Of a stretch of DNA of 64,000 bases, positions 42,650 to 52,251 are shown one piece after another. Where the stretch lies: positions 1 to 64,000 of the forward strand of contig CAUSWF010000007.1 in assembly GCA_963535465.1 (NCBI GenBank), in the 5' to 3' direction. This stretch comes from CAUSWF01 sp963535465 (GTDB lineage: Bacteria; Bacillota_I; Bacilli_A; RF39; UBA660). Below the pieces are notes generated by a model. The model saw only the letters and a program-made list of their open reading frames with translations. It made no database searches and had not been told where the DNA came from. Made by a program: the position numbers and the translations under genes. The first letter of the stretch is position 1. Each line of letters starts with the position of its first letter.

Positions 42650-42679
42650 ATTATATACTAAATTACCTAACTTTGGCAA
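42650..42679 (-). promoter_or_regulatory. Promoter of tRNA-Arg
   Basis: TTGCCA (42674-42679), 18 bases, TATAAT (42650-42655). Confidence 0.7.
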
Positions 42680-42696
42680 GCATTTTTTTATTTTTT

Positions 42697-43194
42697 TTAT
42701 TTGAATATTTTCTTTCTAAGTTTAAAATTATCATTATTATTAAATAAACCATCTCTAATTTTTTTATATAAGCTAACTCTAATACTAGGATAGATATTAT
42801 ATATAATATCTTTAATTTCTTTAACCCTATCATTACTAGTAGTATAAATTGGTTCAATATCATCATGTATTTCATAAGAAAAATTATTCTTATATAAAGT
42901 ATAAAATATATTTTTATCTTTTAAACTTTCCAGTATCTTAATAAACTCTTTCGCCTGTATTAAAGAAATAGAATCTCCAAAATAAATTAAATAATTATCT
43001 CCAGTTCCAAGTATAACAACATATCCTAAAGAAGAAAGTATTCTAGCCTTCTGAAAACCGACATCTAATTTAAAATAATTATTTATTTTATTCTTCTCAA
43101 TATAATAATTAACATATTTAATATGCTCTTCAAAAAAACTATTATCATAAATTATACCTAATTTATCAATAATTATTAATCTCTTATTATCCAT
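42697..43194 (-). CDS. Unknown small protein downstream of a dehydrogenase
   Basis: 165 aa, start overlapping the stop of the SDR gene (TTAATG). I do not recognise a family. It has alternating beta and alpha stretches (KRLIIIDKLGIIYDNSF, LSSLGYVVILGTGDNYLIYFGD) like a small alpha/beta fold, no membrane segment, and a basic C-terminus. There is no clear SAM or nucleotide motif apart from LGTGDN. It is probably co-transcribed with the SDR and the thioredoxin-like gene. Confidence 0.55.
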   Translation of the reverse strand: MDNKRLIIIDKLGIIYDNSFFEEHIKYVNYYIEKNKINNYFKLDVGFQKARILSSLGYVVILGTGDNYLIYFGDSISLIQAKEFIKILESLKDKNIFYTLYKNNFSYEIHDDIEPIYTTSNDRVKEIKDIIYNIYPSIRVSLYKKIRDGLFNNNDNFKLRKKIFK

Positions 43195-43919
43195 TAATTT
43201 TTTCTTCCACCATCTACTTTAATAATCGCATCATTTATATAACTAGCATCTTTACTACATAAGAATACTATTACCTTAGCTATTTCTTCACTAGAAGCAA
43301 ATCTACCAAGTAATATTTTATCTTCTTCAACTGCTCTTTGATCATAACTTAAATCTTTATTCATAGGAGTATCTACCCATCCAGGACAAACACAATTAAC
43401 TCTAATAGGCGCAAGACTTAAAGCAAAATTATGAGTAAGAGAAATAACTCCTGCCTTAGAAGCATCATAATCAATAGACTCAGGATAATAACTATCTATC
43501 GCATTAGTAGAAGAAACATTTACTATAACTCCTCTTTCACCCATCAACCTAGAAGCATACTTAGTAACTAAAAAAGTACCAACTAAATTAACATCAACTA
43601 CTCTTCTAAACTCTAAACTACTCTTATCATTAATAAAATTATCTAAAGCAATTGATGCATTGTTTATTAATATATCTATACTACCAAAATCATTATATAT
43701 ATTATCAATTAATTTAGAAACATCTTCTTCACTACTTATATCACATTGATAAGAATAACACTTAACAGAATAATTTGATAAAATCTCATCAACTACCCTA
43801 TCCGCACCATCTTTATTCTTGTTGTAACATACCGCAACATCTATATTATGACTAGCTAAAAGTAGCGCTACTTGACTACCAATTCCACTGCTTGCCCCAG
43901 TAACAATCGCAACTGCCAT
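43194..43919 (-). CDS. Short-chain dehydrogenase/reductase (FabG-like)
   Basis: 241 aa, classical SDR. NAD(P) motif TGASSGIGSQVALLLA (8-23), NNAS at about 87-90, catalytic Ser in VNVSSTNA and YDASK (Y-x-x-x-K). The C-terminal PGWVDTPMN and CSKDASYINDAIIKVDGG segments are typical. It resembles FabG, the 3-oxoacyl-ACP reductase, but no other fatty-acid genes are near, so another ketone substrate is equally possible. Confidence 0.88.
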   Translation of the reverse strand: MAVAIVTGASSGIGSQVALLLASHNIDVAVCYNKNKDGADRVVDEILSNYSVKCYSYQCDISSEEDVSKLIDNIYNDFGSIDILINNASIALDNFINDKSSLEFRRVVDVNLVGTFLVTKYASRLMGERGVIVNVSSTNAIDSYYPESIDYDASKAGVISLTHNFALSLAPIRVNCVCPGWVDTPMNKDLSYDQRAVEEDKILLGRFASSEEIAKVIVFLCSKDASYINDAIIKVDGGRKN

Positions 43920-43920
43920 A

Positions 43921-44313
43921 CTATCTTCCTACCCTTTCAATAAATTCTAAACTACTATCTATATCAGAATCAACAATATAACTCTTCATCTTATTATTTT
44001 CTAAATATACTAAACTAGCTCCCCTAAACTTAATATCACTAGAAATACCATATTTACTCAACTTATTATAGTAATCACTATTACTCTTATCAAGTATCTT
44101 ATAACTAATATTATTACTATCTAAAACGCCCTTTACTTTATCACATAGAAAGCAATTATTATCCCTTATTAATATATAATTAAAAACTTCCCTTTTATCA
44201 TCTATCCTATTATATATAGATACAACTAAGCATACTATAGGTACTAATATAATAATACTAACAATTAACCCTATAACAGCATTTCTCTTCATCATTACTA
44301 TTTCTTCATCCAT
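43921..44313 (-). CDS. Membrane-anchored glutaredoxin-like protein
   Basis: 130 aa from the ATG at 44313 (AGGTGAATTGT upstream). A single membrane helix (about 12-33) is followed by an outside thioredoxin-fold domain with CFLC (NCFLCDKVKGVL), a CxxC redox site in the glutaredoxin position. The conserved cis-Pro region is replaced by KFRGASLVYLENN. This could reduce or form disulfides at the membrane, but no pathway partner is near. One base separates it from the SDR gene. Confidence 0.65.
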   Translation of the reverse strand: MDEEIVMMKRNAVIGLIVSIIILVPIVCLVVSIYNRIDDKREVFNYILIRDNNCFLCDKVKGVLDSNNISYKILDKSNSDYYNKLSKYGISSDIKFRGASLVYLENNKMKSYIVDSDIDSSLEFIERVGR

Positions 44314-44360
44314 ACAATTCACCTATAATATTATATCATGTAAACACTTTATAGCATATA

Positions 44361-44382
44361 AAAAGATTGATAATATCAATCT
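44361..44382 (-). terminator. Second terminator downstream of ileS
   Basis: Stem AGATTGAT/ATCAATCT (44375-44382 and 44364-44371) then TTTTAT, 45 bases after the main ileS terminator. Confidence 0.7.
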
Positions 44383-44426
44383 ATTATACTAATCATATGT
44401 ATAATGGAATATGTCTTAAAGAAAAT

Positions 44427-44453
44427 AAAAAATGTAGAATATTCTACATTTTT
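44427..44453 (-). terminator. Rho-independent terminator of ileS
   Basis: 13-bp perfect palindromic stem (AAAAATGTAGAAT and its complement, 44428-44453), with ileS TAA (44452-44454) overlapping it. Confidence 0.9.
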
Positions 44454-47400
44454 AAACTCTTTCTACTTTTATAAATGCTGAAGATGAATTTAATTCATAC
44501 TTATCTGATAAACTAGTATCTTTAATTAACTTATCTCCAAGTACTTCACCCATAATATAATCTTTATATTTATCAAACATTTCATCAATATCACTATCTC
44601 CATTGTAGTAAACATTAATATGATCAGTTATAACAAAGTCAGCTTCTTTTCTTAATGATTGAACAGTTCTAACAAACTCTCTTGCTAAACCTTCAAGGAT
44701 TAACTCAGGAGTTAAATGAGTATCAAGTACTACACTAACTCTATCATTTCCTGCTCCTTCAAATCCTTCTTTTTGTTTAATAGAAATAATTACCATATCA
44801 CTAGTTATATTAAACTCTTCACCATCTAATATAATAGTCTTATTATTATTCTTAACTTCTTCTATATCTTCTCTACTAAAATTAGATAACTCTTCTTGGA
44901 ATAACTTAATCTTACTTCCAAGTACTTTACCAACTTCTTTAAAGTTAGGTTTAATTACGTAATCCATATATTGACTCATATCTTCTTTAAATAATATTTC
45001 TTTAACATTTAATTCTTCTTTAATAACACTAACTAAATCTCCAATAATATCCTTAGTATCAATTGGTAAATATATATTACTAATAGGTTGTCTAACTTTA
45101 ATAGAAGCCTCTTCTCTAGCGTTTCTTCCTAAACTACAAACATCTCTTACCATATCCATTTGTTTTTCAACATCCAAATTGATTAATTTCTCATTAACTT
45201 TAGGGAACTCTGCTAAATGAACTGATTCATCTCCAGTTAAATTCCTATAAACTTCTTCACTCATAAATGGAACTATAGGAGCACTTAATCTACATAATGT
45301 AGATAATACTTCATAAGTAGTTTGATATACTGCTTTCTTAGAAATACTCATCTCACTATCCCAGAATCTTCTTCTACAACTTCTAATATACCAGTTAGAT
45401 AAATCATCGTTTAAGAAATCAACTAAATACTTAGTAACTTTATTTAAATCATACTCTAAATATGCATTAGAAACATTTTTAACTAATCTATTTAATTTAG
45501 ATAATAACCATTTATCAATTAACTCTCTATCTTCTGCTTCAATATTATATTCTCTAGGATCAATATGATCAGCATTCGCATACATTTGGAAGAATGAATA
45601 AGTATTCTTAAATGTAGAAGTAAACTTAGAATAAACCTCTTTAACTATATCTTCATTAAACTTAAGTGGAGTCCATACTGGAGAAGTATATAACATAGTA
45701 AATCTAATTGTATCTGCTCCATATTTTCTCATTATTTCAATTGGCTCAATAATATTACCAGTAGACTTACTCATCTTCTTACCAAACTTATCAAGCATCA
45801 TATCATTAACTACTACATTCTTATAACTAGAAACACCAGATAAAATAGTAGAAATAACTATCAATGAATAGAACCATCCTCTAGTTTGATCAACTCCTTC
45901 AGCAATAAAATCAGCTGGGAATTGTTCTTTAAATAATTCTTTATTTTCAAATGGATAATGGAATTGTGCATATGGCATAACACCACTATCAAACCAAACA
46001 TCTACTACATCAAGTACTCTAGTCATTAAAGATGAACACTTTGGACATTTTAAATGTAATTGATCAACATATGGTCTATGTAATTCAATCTTTTTAACAT
46101 CTACATCTTCTACAACCATACTTTGTAATTCATCAAGTGAACCAATAACATGTTTATGACCACAACTACATGTCCATATAGGTAGCGGACATCCCCAATA
46201 TCTATTTCTAGAAATTCCCCAATCTACCATATTTTCTAACCAGTTAGCAAATCTCTTTTCTCCAACGTAATCTGGATACCAATTAACATGTTTATTAGCT
46301 TCTATTATTTGATCCTTTACTTTAGTAGTTTCAATATACCAAGCTGGCTTAGCATAATATATTAGAGGATGATTACATCTCCAACAATGAGGATATTCAT
46401 GCACCATCTTAATCTTCTTAAATAATTTATCATTTTCTTTTAAATATTTAATAATCTCAATCTCAAGTTCAGGATCAACTACATCTCTTCCTACCCAAGG
46501 TCCAACGTTGTAGCATCCATCTTTACCAACTGGATTTAATGTAGGTAAATTATATTTCTTACCAACCTTATTATCATCTTCACCAAATGCAGGAGCAATA
46601 TGTACTATACCTGTACCATCACTATCAGTAACATAATTATCTACAGTAACATAAAATGCTTTCTTATTAACTTCCATAAAAGGTAATAATTGTTCATAAG
46701 AAATACCTTCTAACTCACTACCTTTAAATTCAGATATTACTTCAATATCTTCTCCCAATACTTTATTAACTAAACTCTTGCCAACAATAAAAGTATATCC
46801 CATACTCTTAACCTTAACATAAGTAAGATCAGGATTAACACATAATGCTACATTAGCCATTAATGTCCAAGGAGTAGTAGTCCAAACTAAGAAATATTCA
46901 TCTTTTCCAACTACTTTAAAAGGAACAATTACAGTATTAACACTAACTTCTTTATATCCTTGTGACACTTCATTAGCAGATAACTCAGTACCACATCTAG
47001 GACAATATGGTAATACTTTATTCCCATAATATAAAAGTCCTTTTTTATCTATTTCTTTTAATGCCCACCATTCACTCTCTATATAATCATTAGTACAAGT
47101 AATATAAGGATTATTCATATCAATAAATTGACCCATAACCTTAGTTACTTTATTAATTTCATCTATATTAGTCGCAGTAGCTAAATTACATTCACGACAA
47201 AAGTTCTCAATACCAAATTTCTCAATATCACCCTTATTTTTAAAACCTAACTTTTTCTCAACATTAACTTCTATTGGTAATCCATGAGTATCAAGTCCAA
47301 TCTTTCTTTTTACCTTATACCCATTCATAGTCTTATATTTACAAAAAGCATCTTTTATAGTTTTCGCAAATACATGGTGAAGACCAGGTTTAGCATTAGC

Positions 47401-47544
47401 GTATATTGGTCCATCATAAAACACATAATTCTTATCATTTCTACTATCAATACACTTAGTTAATATATCAATACTATCCCAATATTCATTAACCCTATCT
47501 TCAGCATCACTAATTGATCCTTTATATAACTCTTTAAATTCCAT
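44452..47544 (-). CDS. ileS: Isoleucyl-tRNA synthetase (type 2-like)
   Basis: 1030 aa from the ATG at 47544 (GTTAGGAGGAAGT upstream). Class I motifs: PGLHHVFAKTIKDAF (HIGH region variant LHHV), GKKMSKSTGN (KMSKS), and the editing domain with WTTTPWTLMANVAL. The long form, SYKNVVVNDMMLDK before KMSKS, and the C-terminal extension fit the eukaryote-like IleS2 group, which is often naturally less sensitive to mupirocin; that last point is family knowledge, not seen here. Controlled by a T-box. Confidence 0.96.
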   Translation of the reverse strand: MEFKELYKGSISDAEDRVNEYWDSIDILTKCIDSRNDKNYVFYDGPIYANAKPGLHHVFAKTIKDAFCKYKTMNGYKVKRKIGLDTHGLPIEVNVEKKLGFKNKGDIEKFGIENFCRECNLATATNIDEINKVTKVMGQFIDMNNPYITCTNDYIESEWWALKEIDKKGLLYYGNKVLPYCPRCGTELSANEVSQGYKEVSVNTVIVPFKVVGKDEYFLVWTTTPWTLMANVALCVNPDLTYVKVKSMGYTFIVGKSLVNKVLGEDIEVISEFKGSELEGISYEQLLPFMEVNKKAFYVTVDNYVTDSDGTGIVHIAPAFGEDDNKVGKKYNLPTLNPVGKDGCYNVGPWVGRDVVDPELEIEIIKYLKENDKLFKKIKMVHEYPHCWRCNHPLIYYAKPAWYIETTKVKDQIIEANKHVNWYPDYVGEKRFANWLENMVDWGISRNRYWGCPLPIWTCSCGHKHVIGSLDELQSMVVEDVDVKKIELHRPYVDQLHLKCPKCSSLMTRVLDVVDVWFDSGVMPYAQFHYPFENKELFKEQFPADFIAEGVDQTRGWFYSLIVISTILSGVSSYKNVVVNDMMLDKFGKKMSKSTGNIIEPIEIMRKYGADTIRFTMLYTSPVWTPLKFNEDIVKEVYSKFTSTFKNTYSFFQMYANADHIDPREYNIEAEDRELIDKWLLSKLNRLVKNVSNAYLEYDLNKVTKYLVDFLNDDLSNWYIRSCRRRFWDSEMSISKKAVYQTTYEVLSTLCRLSAPIVPFMSEEVYRNLTGDESVHLAEFPKVNEKLINLDVEKQMDMVRDVCSLGRNAREEASIKVRQPISNIYLPIDTKDIIGDLVSVIKEELNVKEILFKEDMSQYMDYVIKPNFKEVGKVLGSKIKLFQEELSNFSREDIEEVKNNNKTIILDGEEFNITSDMVIISIKQKEGFEGAGNDRVSVVLDTHLTPELILEGLAREFVRTVQSLRKEADFVITDHINVYYNGDSDIDEMFDKYKDYIMGEVLGDKLIKDTSLSDKYELNSSSAFIKVERV

Positions 47545-47775
47545 ACTTCCTCCTAACAAAAAAACTACTCATCCAACAAAGGACGAATAGTTCGTGGTAC
47601 CACCTTATTTTACTAGTAAACTAGCCTCATATTTATAACGTAATTACCCGTATTTATCTTTAAATAAATCGCACTTGAAAGTGATACTAATATACCTATC
47701 TATGTATTTTCACCAACCATACACTCTCTAAAAGAATCAGTACACTACGTCTTTCGCACTTGCTTTATAAAATGA
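47545..47775 (-). ncRNA. T-box riboswitch, Ile specifier
   Basis: T-box bulge AAGGTGGTACCACGAAC followed by a terminator stem and seven T (47558-47564) just before the ileS ribosome-binding site. Stem I shows TTAGT-ATC-AC, specifier ATC (47683-47685), an Ile codon that matches ileS. Confidence 0.92.
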
Positions 47776-47822
47776 ATAATATCAAATTTATTAAATTATT
47801 TCAATAGATTTTAATAATTTAA

Positions 47823-49385
47823 CTATTTAACATTAGAATTATATGAAGAAATAATATTTTTACTTCTCTCTATAATAGAAATATGACTCTTATCTATTAA
47901 TCTATATTGCATCATAAAATCATAAAACCTATTAAAATCACTAATACTCTTAAATAAATTATCACTATCTTCTTTATATAATTTATAACTAATCATCATA
48001 TCAATATCAATAGCTAAATCTTCTATAATTTCATTAAGAAATACACAAAATAATTTTCTATTAATTAAACTAGTATTCTTATAAACATCTTCTAATTCAT
48101 ATCTTTTTATAGAATAATAGAAAAATTCTCTATATACATCATGTGACATATTACAACCATTACTACTATAGTACTTATATAAATAAAAATCTATTATCTT
48201 AATAGGAGAAAATACTTTCCCATTCTTATCATAAAACTTCTTAAGTTGAGGATATTCATCAAACATACTTCTCTTTTTTGAAATCATAGTACCAATACTT
48301 TCTATCGCATAAGCTTCTCCATCTCTTCTAATACTAATATTTTCACATTTTTCTTCTTGCATATTATTATTGTAGAAAGAATAACTCCTAACAAGCCTAT
48401 CTTTTAATGAATCCTTTACCTTACCATATTCTTTATCACTAAAATATTCTCCTGCAAAATCTAATCCATCACTAATACCAACAGACTCAGCTTCTAATTC
48501 ACTATCTTTATATTTATAATTTACATCATATTCCTTAAATTTATCAGTAGTATGTAACTTAGAAGAAAGACTACACTTAATATAATTAAATGCTGAAGAA
48601 CTAACTTGACCACTCCTTGCCTCATACTCTTGCCTATAATGACAAAACTCATGACACAAAGTAACTATTCTAGTTAAATTTTTATAAGAATTGTTTTTAT
48701 ATAATTTATCATTTATCGCAATATAAACCATACCATCTATATAAACTCCTGTATATTTATCACTATCATCAATACCATAATATACAGGAATAATAGGCAT
48801 ATTATTAGAAATACATTTATTATAAACAATATATTTAAATATTAAATCATAAAATCTATCATAATTCTTATCTCTTCTATAATACTCTCTAATTACTTTA
48901 TCAATTAAAATATTATTATCCCCTATATTATTAGATAAATATAGAATCATAAAATAAAAATACTCATCATCTATTTCTTCTCTATTTAAATATTTCTTAG
49001 TAATTCTATCTACTAAATCCTTTAAATTATTATTACTTTTATTTATACTTTTAACTATATTATCAGGAAATATATCTAAACATTCTCTATATATTCTAGA
49101 AGAAACAATTAAAGTAGGCTCTTCTTTATATAAACTAGAATAAATACTTATAACTTTATTTATAATATTCTTATCACTATTTTTAATTCTCTTAATTATT
49201 TCCTCTTCCATAACATCTATCATAAATAAATTATCTATAGTATTAAATTGAGATGAAGAACTAGTAATTGCATAACTAAAATAAGCATTAAAAAATAACT
49301 CTTTATTATCTAAAAACTCTTCTAATGTATTATTTATCTTACCATCTACATAACTTATATATTTTTTATAAATATCAACTACCAT
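47823..49385 (-). CDS. Unknown protein with HExxH zincin-like motif
   Basis: 520 aa, no signal peptide or membrane helix. The centre holds LCHEFCHYRQEYEARSG (HEFCH, near residue 241-245), and about 60 residues on is LEAESVGISDGLDF, a possible third-ligand E with downstream Asp, as in gluzincins. The rest is rich in Asn, Ile and Tyr and mostly helical. I cannot assign a family. The gene sits between divIVA and ileS, where ylmG/ylmH would be in Bacillus. A metallopeptidase or a dead relative are both possible. Confidence 0.55.
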   Translation of the reverse strand: MVVDIYKKYISYVDGKINNTLEEFLDNKELFFNAYFSYAITSSSSQFNTIDNLFMIDVMEEEIIKRIKNSDKNIINKVISIYSSLYKEEPTLIVSSRIYRECLDIFPDNIVKSINKSNNNLKDLVDRITKKYLNREEIDDEYFYFMILYLSNNIGDNNILIDKVIREYYRRDKNYDRFYDLIFKYIVYNKCISNNMPIIPVYYGIDDSDKYTGVYIDGMVYIAINDKLYKNNSYKNLTRIVTLCHEFCHYRQEYEARSGQVSSSAFNYIKCSLSSKLHTTDKFKEYDVNYKYKDSELEAESVGISDGLDFAGEYFSDKEYGKVKDSLKDRLVRSYSFYNNNMQEEKCENISIRRDGEAYAIESIGTMISKKRSMFDEYPQLKKFYDKNGKVFSPIKIIDFYLYKYYSSNGCNMSHDVYREFFYYSIKRYELEDVYKNTSLINRKLFCVFLNEIIEDLAIDIDMMISYKLYKEDSDNLFKSISDFNRFYDFMMQYRLIDKSHISIIERSKNIISSYNSNVK

Positions 49386-49394
49386 ATATACCTC

Positions 49395-49418
49395 AAAAAA
49401 GATACCAACTGGTATCTT
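49395..49418 (-). terminator. Rho-independent terminator after divIVA
   Basis: Stem AAGATACC/GGTATCTT (49411-49418 and 49399-49406) and T run; divIVA stop (49417-49419) overlaps it. Confidence 0.85.
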
Positions 49419-49848
49419 ATTCTAGTTCTAATACCTCAATCTCATCTACTATAGCTTGCTGTTCTTTAACTAGTATTTGTAACTTTCTTTTAAATATACG
49501 AGTATTTCTTTCTAATCTTTCAACTTTCTGATACTCTTCACTTGCTTTAAGTAATGCTTCATTAACTATCTTACTAGCATTATTTCTAGCCTCATCTATT
49601 ATAACTTCAGCTTCTTTTAGTGCACTATCTCTAATAACTTGATTAGACTTCTCAATCTCAATCATCCTATTATATAATGCATCTTCTACTTTTCTATAAT
49701 CTTCTATTACTTTTTTTAATTTAATTATTTCTTGTTTTTGTAGCTTACATTTTTCGATAATACCAGAGGTATTAGTAATTACATCATTAACAAATTGATG
49801 CACTTCATCTTTATTATAACCATTCTCCTCTATACTAAATTTCTTCAT
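49417..49848 (-). CDS. divIVA: DivIVA/GpsB-family cell-division protein
   Basis: 143 aa. An N-terminal KKFSIEENGYNKDEVHQFVNDV segment matches the membrane-curvature-binding DivIVA domain, followed by one long coiled coil (EKCKLQKQEIIKLKKVIEDYRK). Short for DivIVA (160-250 in Firmicutes) and close to GpsB. It lies directly after sepF, as in the Bacillus sepF-ylmG-ylmH-divIVA-ileS cluster, so a role in septum placement or wall coordination is likely. Confidence 0.88.
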   Translation of the reverse strand: MKKFSIEENGYNKDEVHQFVNDVITNTSGIIEKCKLQKQEIIKLKKVIEDYRKVEDALYNRMIEIEKSNQVIRDSALKEAEVIIDEARNNASKIVNEALLKASEEYQKVERLERNTRIFKRKLQILVKEQQAIVDEIEVLELE

Positions 49849-49866
49849 AAGCCCACCTATTATTTA

Positions 49867-50271
49867 TTAAAAGAAATCGTCTTCTCCACTTTTCTTTTTA
49901 TTTATTTTATCTGCTTCTTCACTCATCTTACCTTCAACTTCTACATTATTAGGTGCACATAGTATTATACCATTACCTAACTTTTGTATACTTCCATTAA
50001 TTGAATAGATACATCCAGATAAGAAATCTGTTATTCTTCTAGCTTGATCTGGAGTAACTCTTTGTAATTTTACAATAACTCCAATTCTTTTCTTTAAATA
50101 ATCAGCTATTTGTTGAGACTCACTAAAAGCACGAGGTTCAAGAAGCATCATCTTAGATCCTCCTACACCATTCTCTTGAGCAAATGTCTCACGAGTAGTT
50201 TCATAAAATTCATCTGTTTCTTTGTCTTCAGGAGCATCTCCCGCTCCAAATATATTTTTAAATATTGCCAT
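49867..50271 (-). CDS. sepF: Cell-division protein SepF
   Basis: 134 aa. An N-terminal membrane-binding amphipathic helix (MAIFKNIFG), a short charged linker, then the SepF core (KMMLLEPRAFSESQQIADYLKK; VTPDQARRITDFLSGCIYSINGSIQKLG) and a Lys/Glu tail. SepF tethers FtsZ to the membrane. It is the first gene of the division cluster; the gene upstream encodes a HerA-like ATPase with 54 bases between. Confidence 0.94.
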   Translation of the reverse strand: MAIFKNIFGAGDAPEDKETDEFYETTRETFAQENGVGGSKMMLLEPRAFSESQQIADYLKKRIGVIVKLQRVTPDQARRITDFLSGCIYSINGSIQKLGNGIILCAPNNVEVEGKMSEEADKINKKKSGEDDFF

Positions 50272-50325
50272 AAATCCTCCAATTATTATACTTATTTTAT
50301 CATATTTTTTAATATCTTTACAATA

Positions 50326-52158
50326 TTAAATAACAACGTTATTTTCACCAACTCTTATAGAAGCATTTTGTTCTTGTTCCTTAACTTCTACATTGCCACT
50401 CTTTCTATACCAAACATCACATAAATCTACATTAGCAGAAAGTGGTCTTGGATTTGGTAAGAAGAAATGCATTGAAACAGGTATTTTAAAAGCACTACCA
50501 AACGCTACACAACTACCAGGTTCAAGATTCTTTATCTGCATAAGTATTTCACTACTTATATTAGGAACCATATCACGAATATAAGAACTATCCTTTGGAT
50601 GCAATGTTCTAAATATTATAAAGTTAGAACATTGAGAAATACAAGTATCAGATAACTCACTAGGTCTTTGTGTAATAAGTCCTATAAATACACCATACTT
50701 TCTTCCTTCCTTCGCAATTCTTTCAAATATATTATATCCAAGTAAAGATATATCAATATCTTTTTGTACATATCTATGTGCCTCTTCAATAATAATATGG
50801 TATGCATGAGAAGCTCTAACATCATCATTAACGCTCTTCATAAATATCTTTCTAGAAATAATTTTAACAATAACTTTAGCCATTCTATCATCAATATAAT
50901 TAATATTAAAATTAATTATCTGACAAAGTTTTCCATCACTAGTAGTAATCAAATCCTCAACAAATTTATTCGCATCAACCTTTTTAGGATATCTAAATAG
51001 TTCACTAACAGAACTATTACATAAATTATGTAATCTAACACTAAGTATTGATGCTGTATCATTAACTTTACTATTAGTTAAACTGCCTTGACTAAGTAAA
51101 GCAAAATCCATTGCTAACTCTAAATCTTCTAAATCATAATAAATATTCTTATCTTCTTCACTAATATTAACTATCTCATCTAATATGTATCCACTTATAA
51201 ACTTAACAATTAACTCCATCTCTTGTAGTTTACCAGTACCATCTATATATAAACATTGTTTTAATGTTCTAACATAACCAGGTTGAGCAATCTTAGTCTC
51301 TAAATTTAAAAGTGGTGTATTAAACTTAGTTAAAATAGCTAAAAATTGATCTCTTATCTTAGAAGAATCTTTTCCACTTAATAAAACATCTAATAATACT
51401 CTAGCTATAATATCATTCTTAACTCTAATAGTAGTATCACTAACTCCCTTAAGCACAGGTACTAAATCTAACATCTTACTAATTATAGGTAATTGATTAG
51501 GACTAGTCGCATCAAGTAATAATGCCAAATCATCTAAATCAAGTAACCATGCAGGTATTCTAAGTAAACTAGAACGTGAAGCCAAATTAGTAGTATAACT
51601 CTTATAATTAATATTATTATTAATACTATTTAGTCCACTAAAAGCTGTAGTATATTCCCCATAAGCATCAAAGAATAAAAATGTAGAATTAATAGGAGGA
51701 TTACTACTACTAAATAATGACTGAATCATATAACTAACACTACTACTCTTACCAGAACCACTATTACCAATAATACCAAAATGACTATTAAAAAACTTAT
51801 TTACTAAAACATTAATTCTATAACCCTTATATATATTAGAAGTACCAAATAAAATAGTACCAAATCTAGTATCCTGTGGACCAAGTATCTTAGATATTTC
51901 ATCTAACTTAATTAATCTAACTAAAGCATTAAAACTAGGTTTACGACTAGCACCTTGTATAAACTCTTCTCCCTGTATTTCACCAACTATATTTATATAC
52001 ATACTATTCCTATTAGAATATACAATTTCCCCTATAATCTTAGAATCTCCACTCTCCATAACTACATGTAAATTTATAAGATTAACTTGTTTTGTTATAT
52101 CAATATTAAGTTTTATCACAACAGTATTTTCACGTATTTCTTCTATTGTACCCAACAT
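50326..52158 (-). CDS. HerA-like (DUF87) ATPase
   Basis: 610 aa. An N-terminal beta-barrel (about 1-110) precedes the hexameric RecA/FtsK-like ATPase with Walker A GIIGNSGSGKSSSVSYM, Walker B (HIIIEEAHRYVQ) and a sensor region in FIGLITQRPSELSDTCISQC and FIIFRTLHPKDSSYI. HerA ATPases move along DNA and pair with the NurA nuclease in repair or in defence systems. No NurA-, DUF4007- or other nuclease-like gene lies next to it, so a partner is not identified. Confidence 0.85.
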   Translation of the reverse strand: MLGTIEEIRENTVVIKLNIDITKQVNLINLHVVMESGDSKIIGEIVYSNRNSMYINIVGEIQGEEFIQGASRKPSFNALVRLIKLDEISKILGPQDTRFGTILFGTSNIYKGYRINVLVNKFFNSHFGIIGNSGSGKSSSVSYMIQSLFSSSNPPINSTFLFFDAYGEYTTAFSGLNSINNNINYKSYTTNLASRSSLLRIPAWLLDLDDLALLLDATSPNQLPIISKMLDLVPVLKGVSDTTIRVKNDIIARVLLDVLLSGKDSSKIRDQFLAILTKFNTPLLNLETKIAQPGYVRTLKQCLYIDGTGKLQEMELIVKFISGYILDEIVNISEEDKNIYYDLEDLELAMDFALLSQGSLTNSKVNDTASILSVRLHNLCNSSVSELFRYPKKVDANKFVEDLITTSDGKLCQIINFNINYIDDRMAKVIVKIISRKIFMKSVNDDVRASHAYHIIIEEAHRYVQKDIDISLLGYNIFERIAKEGRKYGVFIGLITQRPSELSDTCISQCSNFIIFRTLHPKDSSYIRDMVPNISSEILMQIKNLEPGSCVAFGSAFKIPVSMHFFLPNPRPLSANVDLCDVWYRKSGNVEVKEQEQNASIRVGENNVVI

Positions 52159-52221
52159 AAATCCACCACTCTTCTATTCTATATAAGTATATCATAATAA
52201 AATATAAAATATCTATAGAAA

Positions 52222-52251
52222 TAAAATAAAAATAGCTCTTATGAGCTATTT
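52222..52251 (-). terminator. Rho-independent terminator after the 52.2 kb gene
   Basis: Stem AAATAGCTC/GAGCTATTT (52243-52251 and 52230-52238) then TTTATTTTATTT; the TAG (52246-52248) is inside. Confidence 0.85.

Noticed and set aside
42663..42875. 70-aa minus-strand frame
   Set aside because: Shadow of the 42697-43194 gene in another frame and overlaps the tRNA-Arg promoter.
50110..51000. Plus-strand frames antisense to sepF and herA
   Set aside because: Antisense to well supported genes; no ribosome-binding sites.
50326..52158. HerA-like ATPase as part of a defence system
   Set aside because: No nuclease, Sir2, DUF4297 or NurA-like partner next to it; neighbours are division and pilin-like genes.
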